Of a DNA stretch of 64,000 nucleotides, positions 18,817-27,264 are shown piece by piece. Position 1 is the first letter of the stretch. Each line of letters starts with the position of its first letter. The notes below the pieces were generated by a model. That model was given only the letters and a program-made list of their open reading frames with translations, had not been told where the DNA came from and ran no database searches. The translations under genes were made by a program, and so were the position numbers. This stretch comes from Methanosphaera stadtmanae. Lineage in GTDB: Archaea > Methanobacteriota > Methanobacteria > Methanobacteriales > Methanobacteriaceae. Location: NCBI GenBank assembly GCA_015062825.1, contig SUTR01000002.1:25932-89931 (forward strand). Direction: 5' to 3'.

Positions 18817-20703
18817 ATGGAAAAATTAGAATTTAAAGATTTAAACATATCACCCGAAATACAGAAAGCAATTGAAGATATAGGTTTTGAAGAAGCCACA
18901 CCCATCCAATCACTAGCAATACCGAAGATATTAGCACATAAGGACGTGACAGGACAAGCACAGACTGGTACTGGTAAAACAGCAGCATTTGGAATACCTC
19001 TTCTTGAAAATCTCGACAGCAATGATAAAAGATTACAGGCAATTATCCTATGTCCTACAAGAGAACTAGCAATACAGGTAGCAGAAGAATTAAGAAAACT
19101 ATCAACATACCTTCCAAAGATAAATGTACTACCAGTATATGGTGGACAGCCAATAGAAAGACAGATCAAAGCATTGCATAAAGGAATACAAGTAATCATA
19201 GGAACACCAGGACGTGTAATGGATCATATAGATCGTAAAACAATAGATCTTACAAATGTTAAAACAGTCATATTAGATGAAGCAGATGAAATGCTTGACA
19301 TGGGTTTTAGAGAAGATATAGAATATATAGTCGAAGACATACCATATGAAAGACAATTTTTACTCTTCAGTGCAACATTACCTGATGAAATACTGCAATT
19401 ATCCAAAAGATACCAGAACAATCCCGAAATAGTTAAGGTTACCCAACATGAACTAACAACTCCCGATGTAGAACAGAAATACTTTGAAGTCAAGGAGGAC
19501 ATGAAACTAGAACTACTTTCAAGACTTCTTGACCTTAATGACTTTGACCTATCATTAGTATTCTGTAATACAAAAAGAAAGGTGGATAAATTAGTAAGTC
19601 ATCTGCAAATAAGAGGATATCTAGCCGATGGATTACATGGAGACCTAACACAAAATCAAAGAGACCGCGTAATGGGTAAATTTAAGAATGGAAATCTGGA
19701 GATACTAGTTGCAACTGATGTAGCAGCACGTGGAATTGACGTAAGTGGAGTGGAAGCAGTATTTAACTTTGACATTCCAAATGACAATGAATACTATGTA
19801 CATCGTATTGGAAGAACAGGTCGTGCAGGAAAAACAGGTAAAGCATTTAGCTTTGTATCAGGACGTGAAATATATCAACTAAGAGATATTCAAAGATATG
19901 CAAAAACCAAGATTGAACAGGCACCAATTCCATCACTTAGTGATGTAGAGGAAGTCAAAAAAGACAACTTTATAGAACAGCTAAAAACCAAAATCAATAC
20001 AGAAGACATATCCAAGGAAATATACATCATAGAAAAACTCATAGAAGAAGAATACAACTCAATTGACATAGCAGCAACACTTCTTAAAGAAATAATTAAT
20101 GAAGGCAAGATTGCAGAAGAAGAATTTGGTGATACACAGGCACATGAAGGATTTGTAAGATTCTTTATGACAGTAGGTAGAAAACAGGACATGACAGTGT
20201 CTGTTATAATTAATGCAATCCATGAAAAGACAGGCCTTAACGGTCATCAAATAGGAAGCATTGACATATTTGATAATTTTTCATTTGTTGAAATACCAAC
20301 AGCAAATGCTAGTGACTTCTACCGTTTCATGGGAGAAACACATATTGAAAATAAGCATGTACATATAGAACCTGCAAAACCAAGAGAAAACTCTGACAAG
20401 GGACATAATACAAACTTTGATAAGAAGAAAAACTACAGTAACAAGCACAGATTTAGAAAAAATCATCCAAATAAAAAGTTCAATCCACGTCGTGGAGAAT
20501 ACAACAACCATTCCAATTACAACAATCAAAACTACAACAAATCAAATTACAACAGAAAACCAAACTATAGAAACAACCGACGCAATGATTATAATAATTA
20601 TAACAACAATAATCATAGAAACAACAATTACAACAACAAGCGTCATCAATACAATAACTATGATGATTATGACAGCTATGATGACTATTCAAGATATGAC
20701 TAA
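18817..20703 (+). CDS. deaD: DEAD-box RNA helicase (CsdA/DeaD type)
   Basis: A 628-residue ATP-dependent RNA helicase. All motifs are visible: Q motif (ATPIQSLAIP), AQTGTGKT, PTRELAIQ, GTPGR, DEAD (VILDEADEMLDMGF), SAT, and in RecA domain 2 VATDVAARGIDV and HRIGRTGRAGKTG. After the core (about 1-370) comes a helical linker, then a DbpA-type RNA-binding domain (about 445-525, VRFFMTVGRKQDM... SFVEIP), and a 100-residue tail made almost only of Asn, Tyr, Arg, Lys and Asp. Such enzymes remodel rRNA and mRNA and are often cold-induced in methanogens. The long A-rich leader with a hairpin may be a control site. Confidence 0.95.
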   Translation: MEKLEFKDLNISPEIQKAIEDIGFEEATPIQSLAIPKILAHKDVTGQAQTGTGKTAAFGIPLLENLDSNDKRLQAIILCPTRELAIQVAEELRKLSTYLPKINVLPVYGGQPIERQIKALHKGIQVIIGTPGRVMDHIDRKTIDLTNVKTVILDEADEMLDMGFREDIEYIVEDIPYERQFLLFSATLPDEILQLSKRYQNNPEIVKVTQHELTTPDVEQKYFEVKEDMKLELLSRLLDLNDFDLSLVFCNTKRKVDKLVSHLQIRGYLADGLHGDLTQNQRDRVMGKFKNGNLEILVATDVAARGIDVSGVEAVFNFDIPNDNEYYVHRIGRTGRAGKTGKAFSFVSGREIYQLRDIQRYAKTKIEQAPIPSLSDVEEVKKDNFIEQLKTKINTEDISKEIYIIEKLIEEEYNSIDIAATLLKEIINEGKIAEEEFGDTQAHEGFVRFFMTVGRKQDMTVSVIINAIHEKTGLNGHQIGSIDIFDNFSFVEIPTANASDFYRFMGETHIENKHVHIEPAKPRENSDKGHNTNFDKKKNYSNKHRFRKNHPNKKFNPRRGEYNNHSNYNNQNYNKSNYNRKPNYRNNRRNDYNNYNNNNHRNNNYNNKRHQYNNYDDYDSYDDYSRYD

Positions 20704-20788
20704 ACTCCCCTATTTTTTCCCTTTTTTTAACCAACCACATAGAAATATCTAAAAAAAGATATAACAAATAAACTCGAAGGAATATACT

Positions 20789-21517
20789 ATGAATAAGAAG
20801 ATAAAAATAGTTTTATGTATAATACTAGCTTTATTGATTGTTTCAATTGGATTTGGTGTATATTATGTTAATGATTATTATCATGCAGAAAGCAGTATTG
20901 CCCATTATCTTGAAGGAAATGAAAACATAACAGTAGAAAAGATAAACAATGGTTATTATCTTGATGGACCAGGCAACGATTCTGCATTAATATTTTATCC
21001 AGGTGCAAAGGTAGAGTATACTGCATATATGCCCTTGTTGATGAATCTTTCAAATAATGGAGTTGATTGTTTCCTAGTGGAGATGCCATTTAATATTGCA
21101 TTTTTTGGAAAGGACCGTGCAGATGAAATAATAAGTAATGACTCATACCATCATAACAACTGGTATATATCAGGCCATTCCCTTGGAGGAACTGTCGCAT
21201 CAGATTATGCATCCTGCAACTCTAATCGTTTGAAGGGAATTATATTAGTTGCATCATATCCAAATAGCAATATTACAACCCCGGTATTAATGGTATATGG
21301 AACCAATGACAATGTGTTAAATAAGAAAAATCTCAAAGAATCAAAAGAATACATTAAAGGAGAATTGGATGAGATTATAATTGATGGAGCAAATCATGCC
21401 CAGTTTGGATTCTATGGAAAACAAAATAAGGACGGTATTGCAGGTATTTCACAAGATGAACAAATCAACCAGACTGTAAATTACATGTTAGAATTCATCA
21501 ACAAAACATCAGCATAA
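20789..21517 (+). CDS. Membrane-anchored alpha/beta hydrolase
   Basis: The 242-residue protein has an N-terminal membrane helix (KIVLCIILALLIVSIGFGVYY, about residues 5-26) and an extracytoplasmic alpha/beta-hydrolase domain. The nucleophile elbow is WYISGHSLGGTVA. VLMVYGTNDNVLN supplies the acidic residue and DGANHAQFGFYG the His of the triad. It resembles the Abhydrolase_5 type, which cleaves esters or amides of unknown identity. It stands alone after the helicase with its own GAAGGAA ribosome-binding site. The catalytic residues are complete, so it should be active; substrate unknown. Confidence 0.85.
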   Translation: MNKKIKIVLCIILALLIVSIGFGVYYVNDYYHAESSIAHYLEGNENITVEKINNGYYLDGPGNDSALIFYPGAKVEYTAYMPLLMNLSNNGVDCFLVEMPFNIAFFGKDRADEIISNDSYHHNNWYISGHSLGGTVASDYASCNSNRLKGIILVASYPNSNITTPVLMVYGTNDNVLNKKNLKESKEYIKGELDEIIIDGANHAQFGFYGKQNKDGIAGISQDEQINQTVNYMLEFINKTSA

Positions 21518-21581
21518 TTGAATTACAATTGTCATTCAAAATCAAAAAAAGATAAAATGATTGGAGGTTAAAAGAAGATTT

Positions 21582-22454
21582 TTATAGGGATTTAATGTGT
21601 TGTGCTATTGTTTGTGCAACACTTATTCCTGAAACTTCACTTTTAAGTGTGTTTGTTGCCTGAAGGTTATCTGCACCTGCGGCATTGATTTTTAAAATAG
21701 CATCATTTACAAGTACAGGATGTACACAGTATACATCCACTGCTGTTGCTCCTTGTTCTTTTAGTATTTCAATAGCATTAACTATTGTTCCACCAGTACT
21801 TATGATATCATCAATTATAACAACACGTCTATTATCTATGGATATATTTTTTGTTTTGGTCTCAACGACTTCCGGTGATAACCTTACCTTTTCAAGATAA
21901 TCATAATCAGTATCCAATACTTCAGCTATTTCCTTTGCAAAGTTTATCGCACCCTTATCTGGTGCTAGTACTACTGGTTTGTCCTCTGTTGTTTGAGCAA
22001 TGTATTCAGCTATTGCAGGCATTGCAGATAGGTTATCTACTGGTATGTCATATAAGTCACATATGCTCTGTTCATGTAAATTTATACTGATTACTCTTTT
22101 TGCACCCATTGCCTGAATTAGTCTTGCAGTAGCCTTAGCAGATATGCATTCAACATCCTTAAATCTGCGTTCTTGACGGCTGTATCCAAGATAAGGTGAT
22201 ACAACGATTATATCCTCAACATTCATATCGCTAAGTGTGTCTAATATGAAGAACAACTCCATCATATTTTCATCTTGAGGATAACCTGTTGACTGTACAA
22301 CTATTACCCTTTCATCAGGTGCTATTTCATCCTTAATCCTATAATATCTTTCTCCATCCGGAAACTTCTTTGTTTCAACATGACATAGTTTTTCATCTAA
22401 TTTTTCTGCAACTTCACCAGCAAGAGCCTGTGAAGCAGATCCTCCAATTATCAT
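21582..22454 (-). CDS. prs: Ribose-phosphate pyrophosphokinase (PRPP synthetase)
   Basis: A 290-residue enzyme that makes PRPP from ribose 5-phosphate and ATP for nucleotide, His and Trp synthesis. Visible landmarks are KKFPDGERYYRI, the flexible-loop region SPYLGYSRQERRFKDVE, the metal-binding HEQSICDLYD, and the PRPP-binding loop VVIIDDIISTGGT. The length is that of archaeal class enzymes, shorter than the roughly 315 residues of bacterial Prs. It is a single gene on the minus strand with a long upstream region. Assignment is secure. Confidence 0.96.
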   Translation of the reverse strand: MIIGGSASQALAGEVAEKLDEKLCHVETKKFPDGERYYRIKDEIAPDERVIVVQSTGYPQDENMMELFFILDTLSDMNVEDIIVVSPYLGYSRQERRFKDVECISAKATARLIQAMGAKRVISINLHEQSICDLYDIPVDNLSAMPAIAEYIAQTTEDKPVVLAPDKGAINFAKEIAEVLDTDYDYLEKVRLSPEVVETKTKNISIDNRRVVIIDDIISTGGTIVNAIEILKEQGATAVDVYCVHPVLVNDAILKINAAGADNLQATNTLKSEVSGISVAQTIAQHIKSL

Positions 22455-22963
22455 AATTAATTCTCTCCTAATATGATGTATTTTAAAAAAATTTTAAAAG
22501 CTAATTATATTATAATTATGATGTTCATAGACTAAATAATTTTATATTAAATATATTATGAATTCCAAAACATCGAAGCATATACCATTTGCCATAAATA
22601 ATTATAGACATTAAAATATTCATTTCATTTAAACAAGCTTGGAAAGAAACAAATAACCAAATATAATAGTATTTATAAATTAGAAAATTGTTTAATAAGA
22701 TATCTGTACTTTTTTCCAATTTATCTTAATAAGAAATCCATTTAATTATGAGTGACATCACAGAAAATCACTTATCTTTCAAATGAAAAAAAGAATTTAA
22801 AAAAAAAATATATATTTACCATATCATACTTTAGGGGTAGAATAGTAATAAGAATAAAGATAATATTAATATAATGACATATATAATAGTGATAAAATAA
22901 TTGAAATAAAAAAAAATAATTTTTTAAAAAGAAAAAGAATATTTATAACAATGGAGTTTAAAC
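22455..22963. other. Intergenic region between divergent prs and hypA
   Basis: About 510 bp of AT-rich DNA holding both divergent promoters. A short palindrome GTGA-CA-TCAC near 22751-22760 is the only non-trivial element noticed. A 64-codon open frame on the minus strand is A/T-rich, hydrophobic by chance and has no ribosome-binding site, so I do not call it. Confidence 0.55.
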
Positions 22964-23341
22964 ATGCATGAATTAGCTATGGCAAGCAGTATAGTAGATG
23001 CTATACTTAATACTGCTAAAAAGAATGATGCAATAAAGGTAACAGAAGCTGTCTTGGAAATAGGGGATATGACTATGCTCAACCCTGAACAACTTAGATT
23101 TATGATGAGTATTCTAAGCGAAGACACAATGCTAGAAGATGCTGAAATAATCATTAACATGATTCCAATAGAAATAGAATGTGAATCATGTGGATTCCAG
23201 GGAGAATCAAAATCTGATGAAAATCAGGACCATTTAATGGCTGTAGCAAGATGTCCAGAATGTGAAAATACACAAGTACATGTAATAAAAGGACAAGAAT
23301 GTAATGTTAAAACGATAAAAATAGAAAAAGAGGATGAATAA
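22964..23341 (+). CDS. hypA: Hydrogenase nickel incorporation protein HypA
   Basis: A 125-residue nickel chaperone. It begins MHELAMA, with the His2 and Glu3 nickel ligands, and carries the structural zinc site as two CxxC pairs (CESCGFQG and CPECENTQ). HypA hands nickel, with HypB, to [NiFe]-hydrogenase precursors. It is the first gene of a hypA-hypB operon with no gap. The methanogen hydrogenases are the clients, and the maturation protease at 6.8 kb acts after this step. A TGGAG ribosome-binding site precedes the ATG. Confidence 0.97.
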   Translation: MHELAMASSIVDAILNTAKKNDAIKVTEAVLEIGDMTMLNPEQLRFMMSILSEDTMLEDAEIIINMIPIEIECESCGFQGESKSDENQDHLMAVARCPECENTQVHVIKGQECNVKTIKIEKEDE

Positions 23342-23342
23342 T

Positions 23343-23999
23343 ATGCATATTGTAGCAAGTGTTGAAGTGGAACAGGATATTATACAAGCAAATGATAAGT
23401 TAGCTTATAAAAATCGTAAAGCATTAGATGAAAAAGGAATATTTGCAGTAGATTTAGTAGGTGCTGTAGGTTCTGGTAAAACATCACTGCTTGAAGTACT
23501 TGTAGAAAAGATGGATGAAGATATTGCAGTTATTGCAGGAGACATATTGAGTAAATTTGATACAAAAAGAATAGAGGCAAAAAATGTACCTGTAAAAGGA
23601 TTAAATACAGGTAAAGAATGCCACCTTGATGCACACCTTGTAGGACATGCACTAGAAGATCTACCCCTTGATGATGCAGAGGTCTTATTCATTGAAAATG
23701 TTGGAAATCTCATATGTCCTGCAGACTTTAACCTAGGAGTACATGTAAGATGCGTAATAATTAGTGTAACCGAAGGAGATGACACTGCAGAGAAACATCC
23801 AATGATCTTTAAGACAGCGGACATGGCAATAGTAAATAAGGTTGACTTGGCAGAAGCTGTAGGAGCAGATGCTGATAAAATGGTAGATGACATAAACACA
23901 ATCAACCCAGACATTCCAGTAGTAAAATGCAGCCTTAAAACTGGTGAAGGAGTAGATGAAATCATAGACCTATTCAGAAAATTCAAAGATGAAAAATAA
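23343..23999 (+). CDS. hypB: Hydrogenase nickel incorporation GTPase HypB
   Basis: A SIMIBI-class GTPase of about 218 residues. Its P-loop is VGAVGSGKTSLLE; the metal/GTPase residues appear in GKECHLDAHLV and NVGNLICPADFNLG; the base-recognition segment is IVNKVDLAEAV. It lacks the His-rich and CxxCGC N-terminal extensions of some bacterial HypB, as is usual in archaea. I prefer the ATG at 23343 (MHIVASVEVEQ), one base after the hypA stop, with GAGGATG as its ribosome-binding site; an ATG at 23334 overlapping hypA is possible. It powers nickel transfer together with HypA. Confidence 0.96.
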   Translation: MHIVASVEVEQDIIQANDKLAYKNRKALDEKGIFAVDLVGAVGSGKTSLLEVLVEKMDEDIAVIAGDILSKFDTKRIEAKNVPVKGLNTGKECHLDAHLVGHALEDLPLDDAEVLFIENVGNLICPADFNLGVHVRCVIISVTEGDDTAEKHPMIFKTADMAIVNKVDLAEAVGADADKMVDDINTINPDIPVVKCSLKTGEGVDEIIDLFRKFKDEK

Positions 24000-24031
24000 G
24001 ATTATTAACTTAACCCCCCACATCTTTAACT

Positions 24032-24040
24032 TTTTTTTTA
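24032..24040 (+). terminator. Oligo-T terminator after hypB
   Basis: An uninterrupted run of nine T about 33 bp after the hypB stop codon, preceded by a C6 run. This fits intrinsic oligo-T termination in archaea. The next gene (DUF354) starts 19 bp later with its own ribosome-binding site. Confidence 0.5.
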
Positions 24041-24058
24041 AATAAAAAGGCGATAAAA

Positions 24059-25099
24059 ATGAAAGTATGGATAGATATTGTAAACGCACCCCATGTACGA
24101 TTCTTTAATGGAATAATAAAAAGACTGAAAGCAGATGGACATGAAGTACTGATAACTGCACGTGACTTCTCAAACATACATGACTTGCTTGAGATTTTTA
24201 ATCAGGAATACATATCCATTGGGGATCATGGAGTAACACTTGAAGAAAAACTACTATCCAGTACAAAACGTGCATATGAACTATCCCAATTCATAAAAGA
24301 CCAAGACGTTGATATTGCAATATCCAAACATTCAATAGAAATGCCAAGAGTAGCATTTGGACTTGGAATACCTAATATTTTCATATTAGACAATGAACAT
24401 GCAATAGCTGCAAACAAACTTACACTCCCATTAACTAGTAAACTGATAATACCAGAAATATTTGATGTATGGAATACCATAAAATTTGGAGCAGATGCAA
24501 ATAATATCATAAGATACAATGGTACCTGTGAGGTTACACATCTTGAAGACTTTGAGTATAATCCAAACATACTAGAAGATCTGGGATTGGAATTGAAAAA
24601 TGATAAGATAATACTTATGAGACCAGAACCTTCACTTGCATCATATCTGGATGCAGATTGTACAAAATCAGTATTAACACCAATAGTTGAAGAACTTAAA
24701 GAGACAGCAGACATACTAATCATTCCAAGATTCAGAACACAGGGAGAAATATTTGATGATATTGAGAATGTACATATAATAAAGACACCTGTAGACACAT
24801 TTAGTCTTATGAAAAAGGCAGATCTGGTAATAGGAGCTGGAGGAACAATGAACAGAGAAGCAGCACTACTTGGAACACCAGTAATATCCTGCTATCCCGG
24901 AAGACAATTATCTGTAGATAATTATTATATCAACAAGGGATTAATGAATCGTTCAACAAGCCTTGATGAAATAATTACACTAAGTAAAACATTACTTGAA
25001 AAGCCACACAACAATAATCCATTAAAAACAGATAATCTTATTGATTTAATTGTAGATGAAATATATAAGACATATCAAGAAAAAAAGATAGTGGACTAA
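24059..25099 (+). CDS. DUF354 family protein (glycosyltransferase-like fold)
   Basis: This 346-residue protein begins MKVWIDIVNAPHVRFFNGII, the hallmark of the DUF354 family. The later segment VIGAGGTMNREAALLGTPVIS resembles the donor-binding loop of GT-B glycosyltransferases such as MurG or UDP-GlcNAc epimerases, so a sugar-nucleotide enzyme is likely, but no reaction is established. It follows hypB closely without an obvious functional link. Its stop codon TAA (25097-25099) lies within the acceptor stem of a convergent tRNA-Ala gene, an 8-bp overlap that constrains both genes. Confidence 0.88.
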   Translation: MKVWIDIVNAPHVRFFNGIIKRLKADGHEVLITARDFSNIHDLLEIFNQEYISIGDHGVTLEEKLLSSTKRAYELSQFIKDQDVDIAISKHSIEMPRVAFGLGIPNIFILDNEHAIAANKLTLPLTSKLIIPEIFDVWNTIKFGADANNIIRYNGTCEVTHLEDFEYNPNILEDLGLELKNDKIILMRPEPSLASYLDADCTKSVLTPIVEELKETADILIIPRFRTQGEIFDDIENVHIIKTPVDTFSLMKKADLVIGAGGTMNREAALLGTPVISCYPGRQLSVDNYYINKGLMNRSTSLDEIITLSKTLLEKPHNNNPLKTDNLIDLIVDEIYKTYQEKKIVD

Positions 25100-25165
25100 T
25101 CGGGAGTTGAACCCGAGGCCTCCGCCATGCCAAGGCGACACTCTACCAAGCTGAGCTATTAGCCC
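25092..25165 (-). tRNA. tRNA-Ala (anticodon GGC)
   Basis: A 74-nt cloverleaf on the minus strand. Acceptor GGGCTAA pairs with TTAGTCC (one G-T pair). The anticodon stem TCGCC/GGCGG encloses loop TTGGCAT, anticodon GGC. The T arm is TCGGG-TTCAACT-CCCGA and the discriminator is A. No CCA is encoded. Its 3' eight bases overlap the end of the convergent DUF354 coding region. Confidence 0.96.
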
Positions 25166-25289
25166 ATAATATATTTGTATCATTAAATGATACAATTAAT
25201 ATTTATAACAATAGCACTATTTAAAATTACTCATTAAAATAAACACCCAAACTAATTTTATATAGGATACAATTCTGAAGTGAATAATT

Positions 25290-25442
25290 ATGAAAATAGA
25301 AACTAGATTAAACCCACAACTAGAAACAATAATACCAACAACATTCCTAGAAAAATACAACCTAGAAGAAGGAGACATAATTGAATGGAATGAAAATGAG
25401 AATGGAGAAATCACAATCAAATTCAGGAAGTCGAACTTGTAG
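25290..25442 (+). CDS. Small AbrB/SpoVT-like DNA-binding protein
   Basis: A 50-residue open frame, MKIETRLNPQLETIIPTTFL followed by EKYNLEEGDIIEWNENENGE and ITIKFRKSNL. The pattern (short strand, IPTTFLEKYNLEEGDIIEW, then a beta hairpin) is that of swapped-hairpin AbrB/MazE/SpoVT domains: the family phrase is normally IP..ir..l.i..Gd.v. Such proteins are DNA-binding regulators or antitoxins. There is no toxin gene beside it. It is isolated between the tRNA-Ala gene and a convergent glycosyltransferase gene. There is no strong ribosome-binding site, only GAAGTGAATA about 10 bases before the ATG. The call rests on the protein pattern. Confidence 0.68.
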   Translation: MKIETRLNPQLETIIPTTFLEKYNLEEGDIIEWNENENGEITIKFRKSNL

Positions 25443-25526
25443 ATTCCTATTTAATTCAAGTAATAATAATGAAATTCGGATAACTAATGTAATAACACAA
25501 CAGCTAATCCCGGATTAAACATAGAA

Positions 25527-27254
25527 TTAATTAAATGTTTTACAGATTTCCATTGCATCTTCATAATCTCTATTTACAATCTTAGCAAATAATTCATTAT
25601 ATGAATCAGGACATAGATTTCTATTAAGCAATACTTTAAATAATGGATATCCCTCATCAAATATTTCAACATATTCATCAAAGGGTATTTTTTGATTAAA
25701 TACATTTAACCTTAGCATATACATAATTTTACTATATAATACATTTTCTATGAAAATATTTTCAATATTCTTTTGCTTGCTAATTTTGTACATCATATTA
25801 TATGATTTTAATCTACCCATTCTTGTTGAATGATTTGAAATGTATGATACTGATGGATTCTTATCTTTATTTCTTCTTAAATTGTGGTTGTAGATACAGT
25901 TTGGTATGAATACTGTTTTTTTAGAATTGACCATTGCATCAAATAGGAAATAACTGTCTTCTGCCGGAATATATTCAGGAAATGTTATTTTATTTTCTTT
26001 GATAAAATGTACATTGAATAGTTTATTGGTAACGGAATATTCTTTCAGGATAAATGGATAATCCCTAACATCATTTATTATTAATTCTTCAGATGCTTCA
26101 TAGTATTTCATTAATTCAGGTATTATCACATGTTCTAGTTCATATTTTTCTTTGTCTTGCGTTGAATCTCTTTCAATCAAATGTGTTCCAAATACCATGT
26201 CGGCTTCATGTTCTATTATTTTATTGAGTAATATTTCACAGGCATCCTGAATCAGGACATCATCTGAATCTAAAAACAATACATAATCGCTAGATACATA
26301 ATTAAGGCCTTTATTTCTAGGTCTTCCAGCAAACAAGCTATTTTTATCAGTACTGAGTATTTTTATATTATCATAGTTATTTTTTAATTCTATGAGTATA
26401 TTTAAACTATTATCCGTTGAACAGTCATCTACGAATATTATTTCTATCTTGTTAAATATGCTTTGATTCAATATGGACAGGAAACATTTTTCAATATAAT
26501 TTTGAGTATTATATACAGGTATTATTATAGTCATTAAGTATTGTTTACTGTTGAATTGAATTTTCTCTAACAATTGAGCGTTATTATTTGTTAACAGATA
26601 CTCATATTTATTATAGTTACTGTCTAATTTTATATTGTTATATTGTGCTTGTTTTTGTAAGTAATGAATTTTTTCTAAATTAACCTCATTGTCCTTTAAC
26701 AATGCTTCATTTTGTTTATTTATCACAGCGACTGTATCTGTTAACTGTTTATTCTGATTCTCCAAGTTACTTATTTTTTCTATTATATTATCATATTCGT
26801 TTATCTTGGACTTTAAATCGGCATTTTCAGATTCAAGGTGTTTAATGGTATCATTCAACTGTTTATTCTGAATCTCCACAGAATTAACCATATCACCTAT
26901 CTTATCATATTCTACCATTCTAGAATTAAGATTATTATTTTCAGATTCAAGGTGTTTAATGGTATCATTCAACTGTTTATTCTGAATCTCCACAGAATTA
27001 ACCATATCACCTATCTTATCATATTCCTTTATTCTGGAATTAAGATTTGCATTTTCAGATTCCAGATAAGTGAGTTTATCATTTTGTTTCTTTAGCTTAT
27101 TTATTTCCTGATTTTTATGGTATATTTGAAATCTATTATTTCTTAGTAATAAAGTGTTTTTTCTATTAGTTTCTACCAATTCTTCATATGAATTTTTATA
27201 AAATACATATGCTTTACTTCTATTTAATATTATTTCCTTAATACGATCAATCAT
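25527..27254 (-). CDS. Family 2 glycosyltransferase with N-terminal coiled coil
   Basis: A 575-residue protein. Residues about 25-235 are a long coiled coil rich in Asn, Gln, Lys and Glu, including tandem 38-residue repeats (NSVEIQNKQLNDTIKHLES...). Residues about 240-470 are a GT-A domain: MTIIIPVYNTQNYIEKCFLS, VDDCSTDNS and LFLDSDDVL give the nucleotide-sugar and metal motifs. The C-terminus is helical. It probably adds sugars to a surface polymer or glycoprotein, with the coil serving oligomerisation or spacing. It follows the next glycosyltransferase gene by 10 bp with a GGTG site, so the group is an operon. Confidence 0.9.
   Translation of the reverse strand: MIDRIKEIILNRSKAYVFYKNSYEELVETNRKNTLLLRNNRFQIYHKNQEINKLKKQNDKLTYLESENANLNSRIKEYDKIGDMVNSVEIQNKQLNDTIKHLESENNNLNSRMVEYDKIGDMVNSVEIQNKQLNDTIKHLESENADLKSKINEYDNIIEKISNLENQNKQLTDTVAVINKQNEALLKDNEVNLEKIHYLQKQAQYNNIKLDSNYNKYEYLLTNNNAQLLEKIQFNSKQYLMTIIIPVYNTQNYIEKCFLSILNQSIFNKIEIIFVDDCSTDNSLNILIELKNNYDNIKILSTDKNSLFAGRPRNKGLNYVSSDYVLFLDSDDVLIQDACEILLNKIIEHEADMVFGTHLIERDSTQDKEKYELEHVIIPELMKYYEASEELIINDVRDYPFILKEYSVTNKLFNVHFIKENKITFPEYIPAEDSYFLFDAMVNSKKTVFIPNCIYNHNLRRNKDKNPSVSYISNHSTRMGRLKSYNMMYKISKQKNIENIFIENVLYSKIMYMLRLNVFNQKIPFDEYVEIFDEGYPLFKVLLNRNLCPDSYNELFAKIVNRDYEDAMEICKTFN
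26828..27055 (-). repeat. Tandem 114-bp repeat inside glycosyltransferase coiled coil
   Basis: Two copies (26828-26941 and 26942-27055) in tandem; the first 85 bases of each are identical, the rest diverged. Each encodes one 38-residue coiled-coil unit. A third, degenerate unit lies on the lower-coordinate side. The identity at the DNA level points to recent duplication. Confidence 0.9.
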
Positions 27255-27264
27255 CTAAAACACC

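Noticed and set aside
21563..21567. GGAGG between the hydrolase and prs genes
   Set aside because: No start codon in range on the plus strand and prs is on the other strand; no gene follows.
22525..22719. Minus-strand 64-codon open frame between prs and hypA
   Set aside because: No ribosome-binding site, no recognisable pattern, and composition like the surrounding non-coding AT-rich DNA.
22751..22760. GTGA-CA-TCAC mini-palindrome before hypA
   Set aside because: Only four bases per arm; expected by chance in 500 bp, so not called as a nickel-regulator site.
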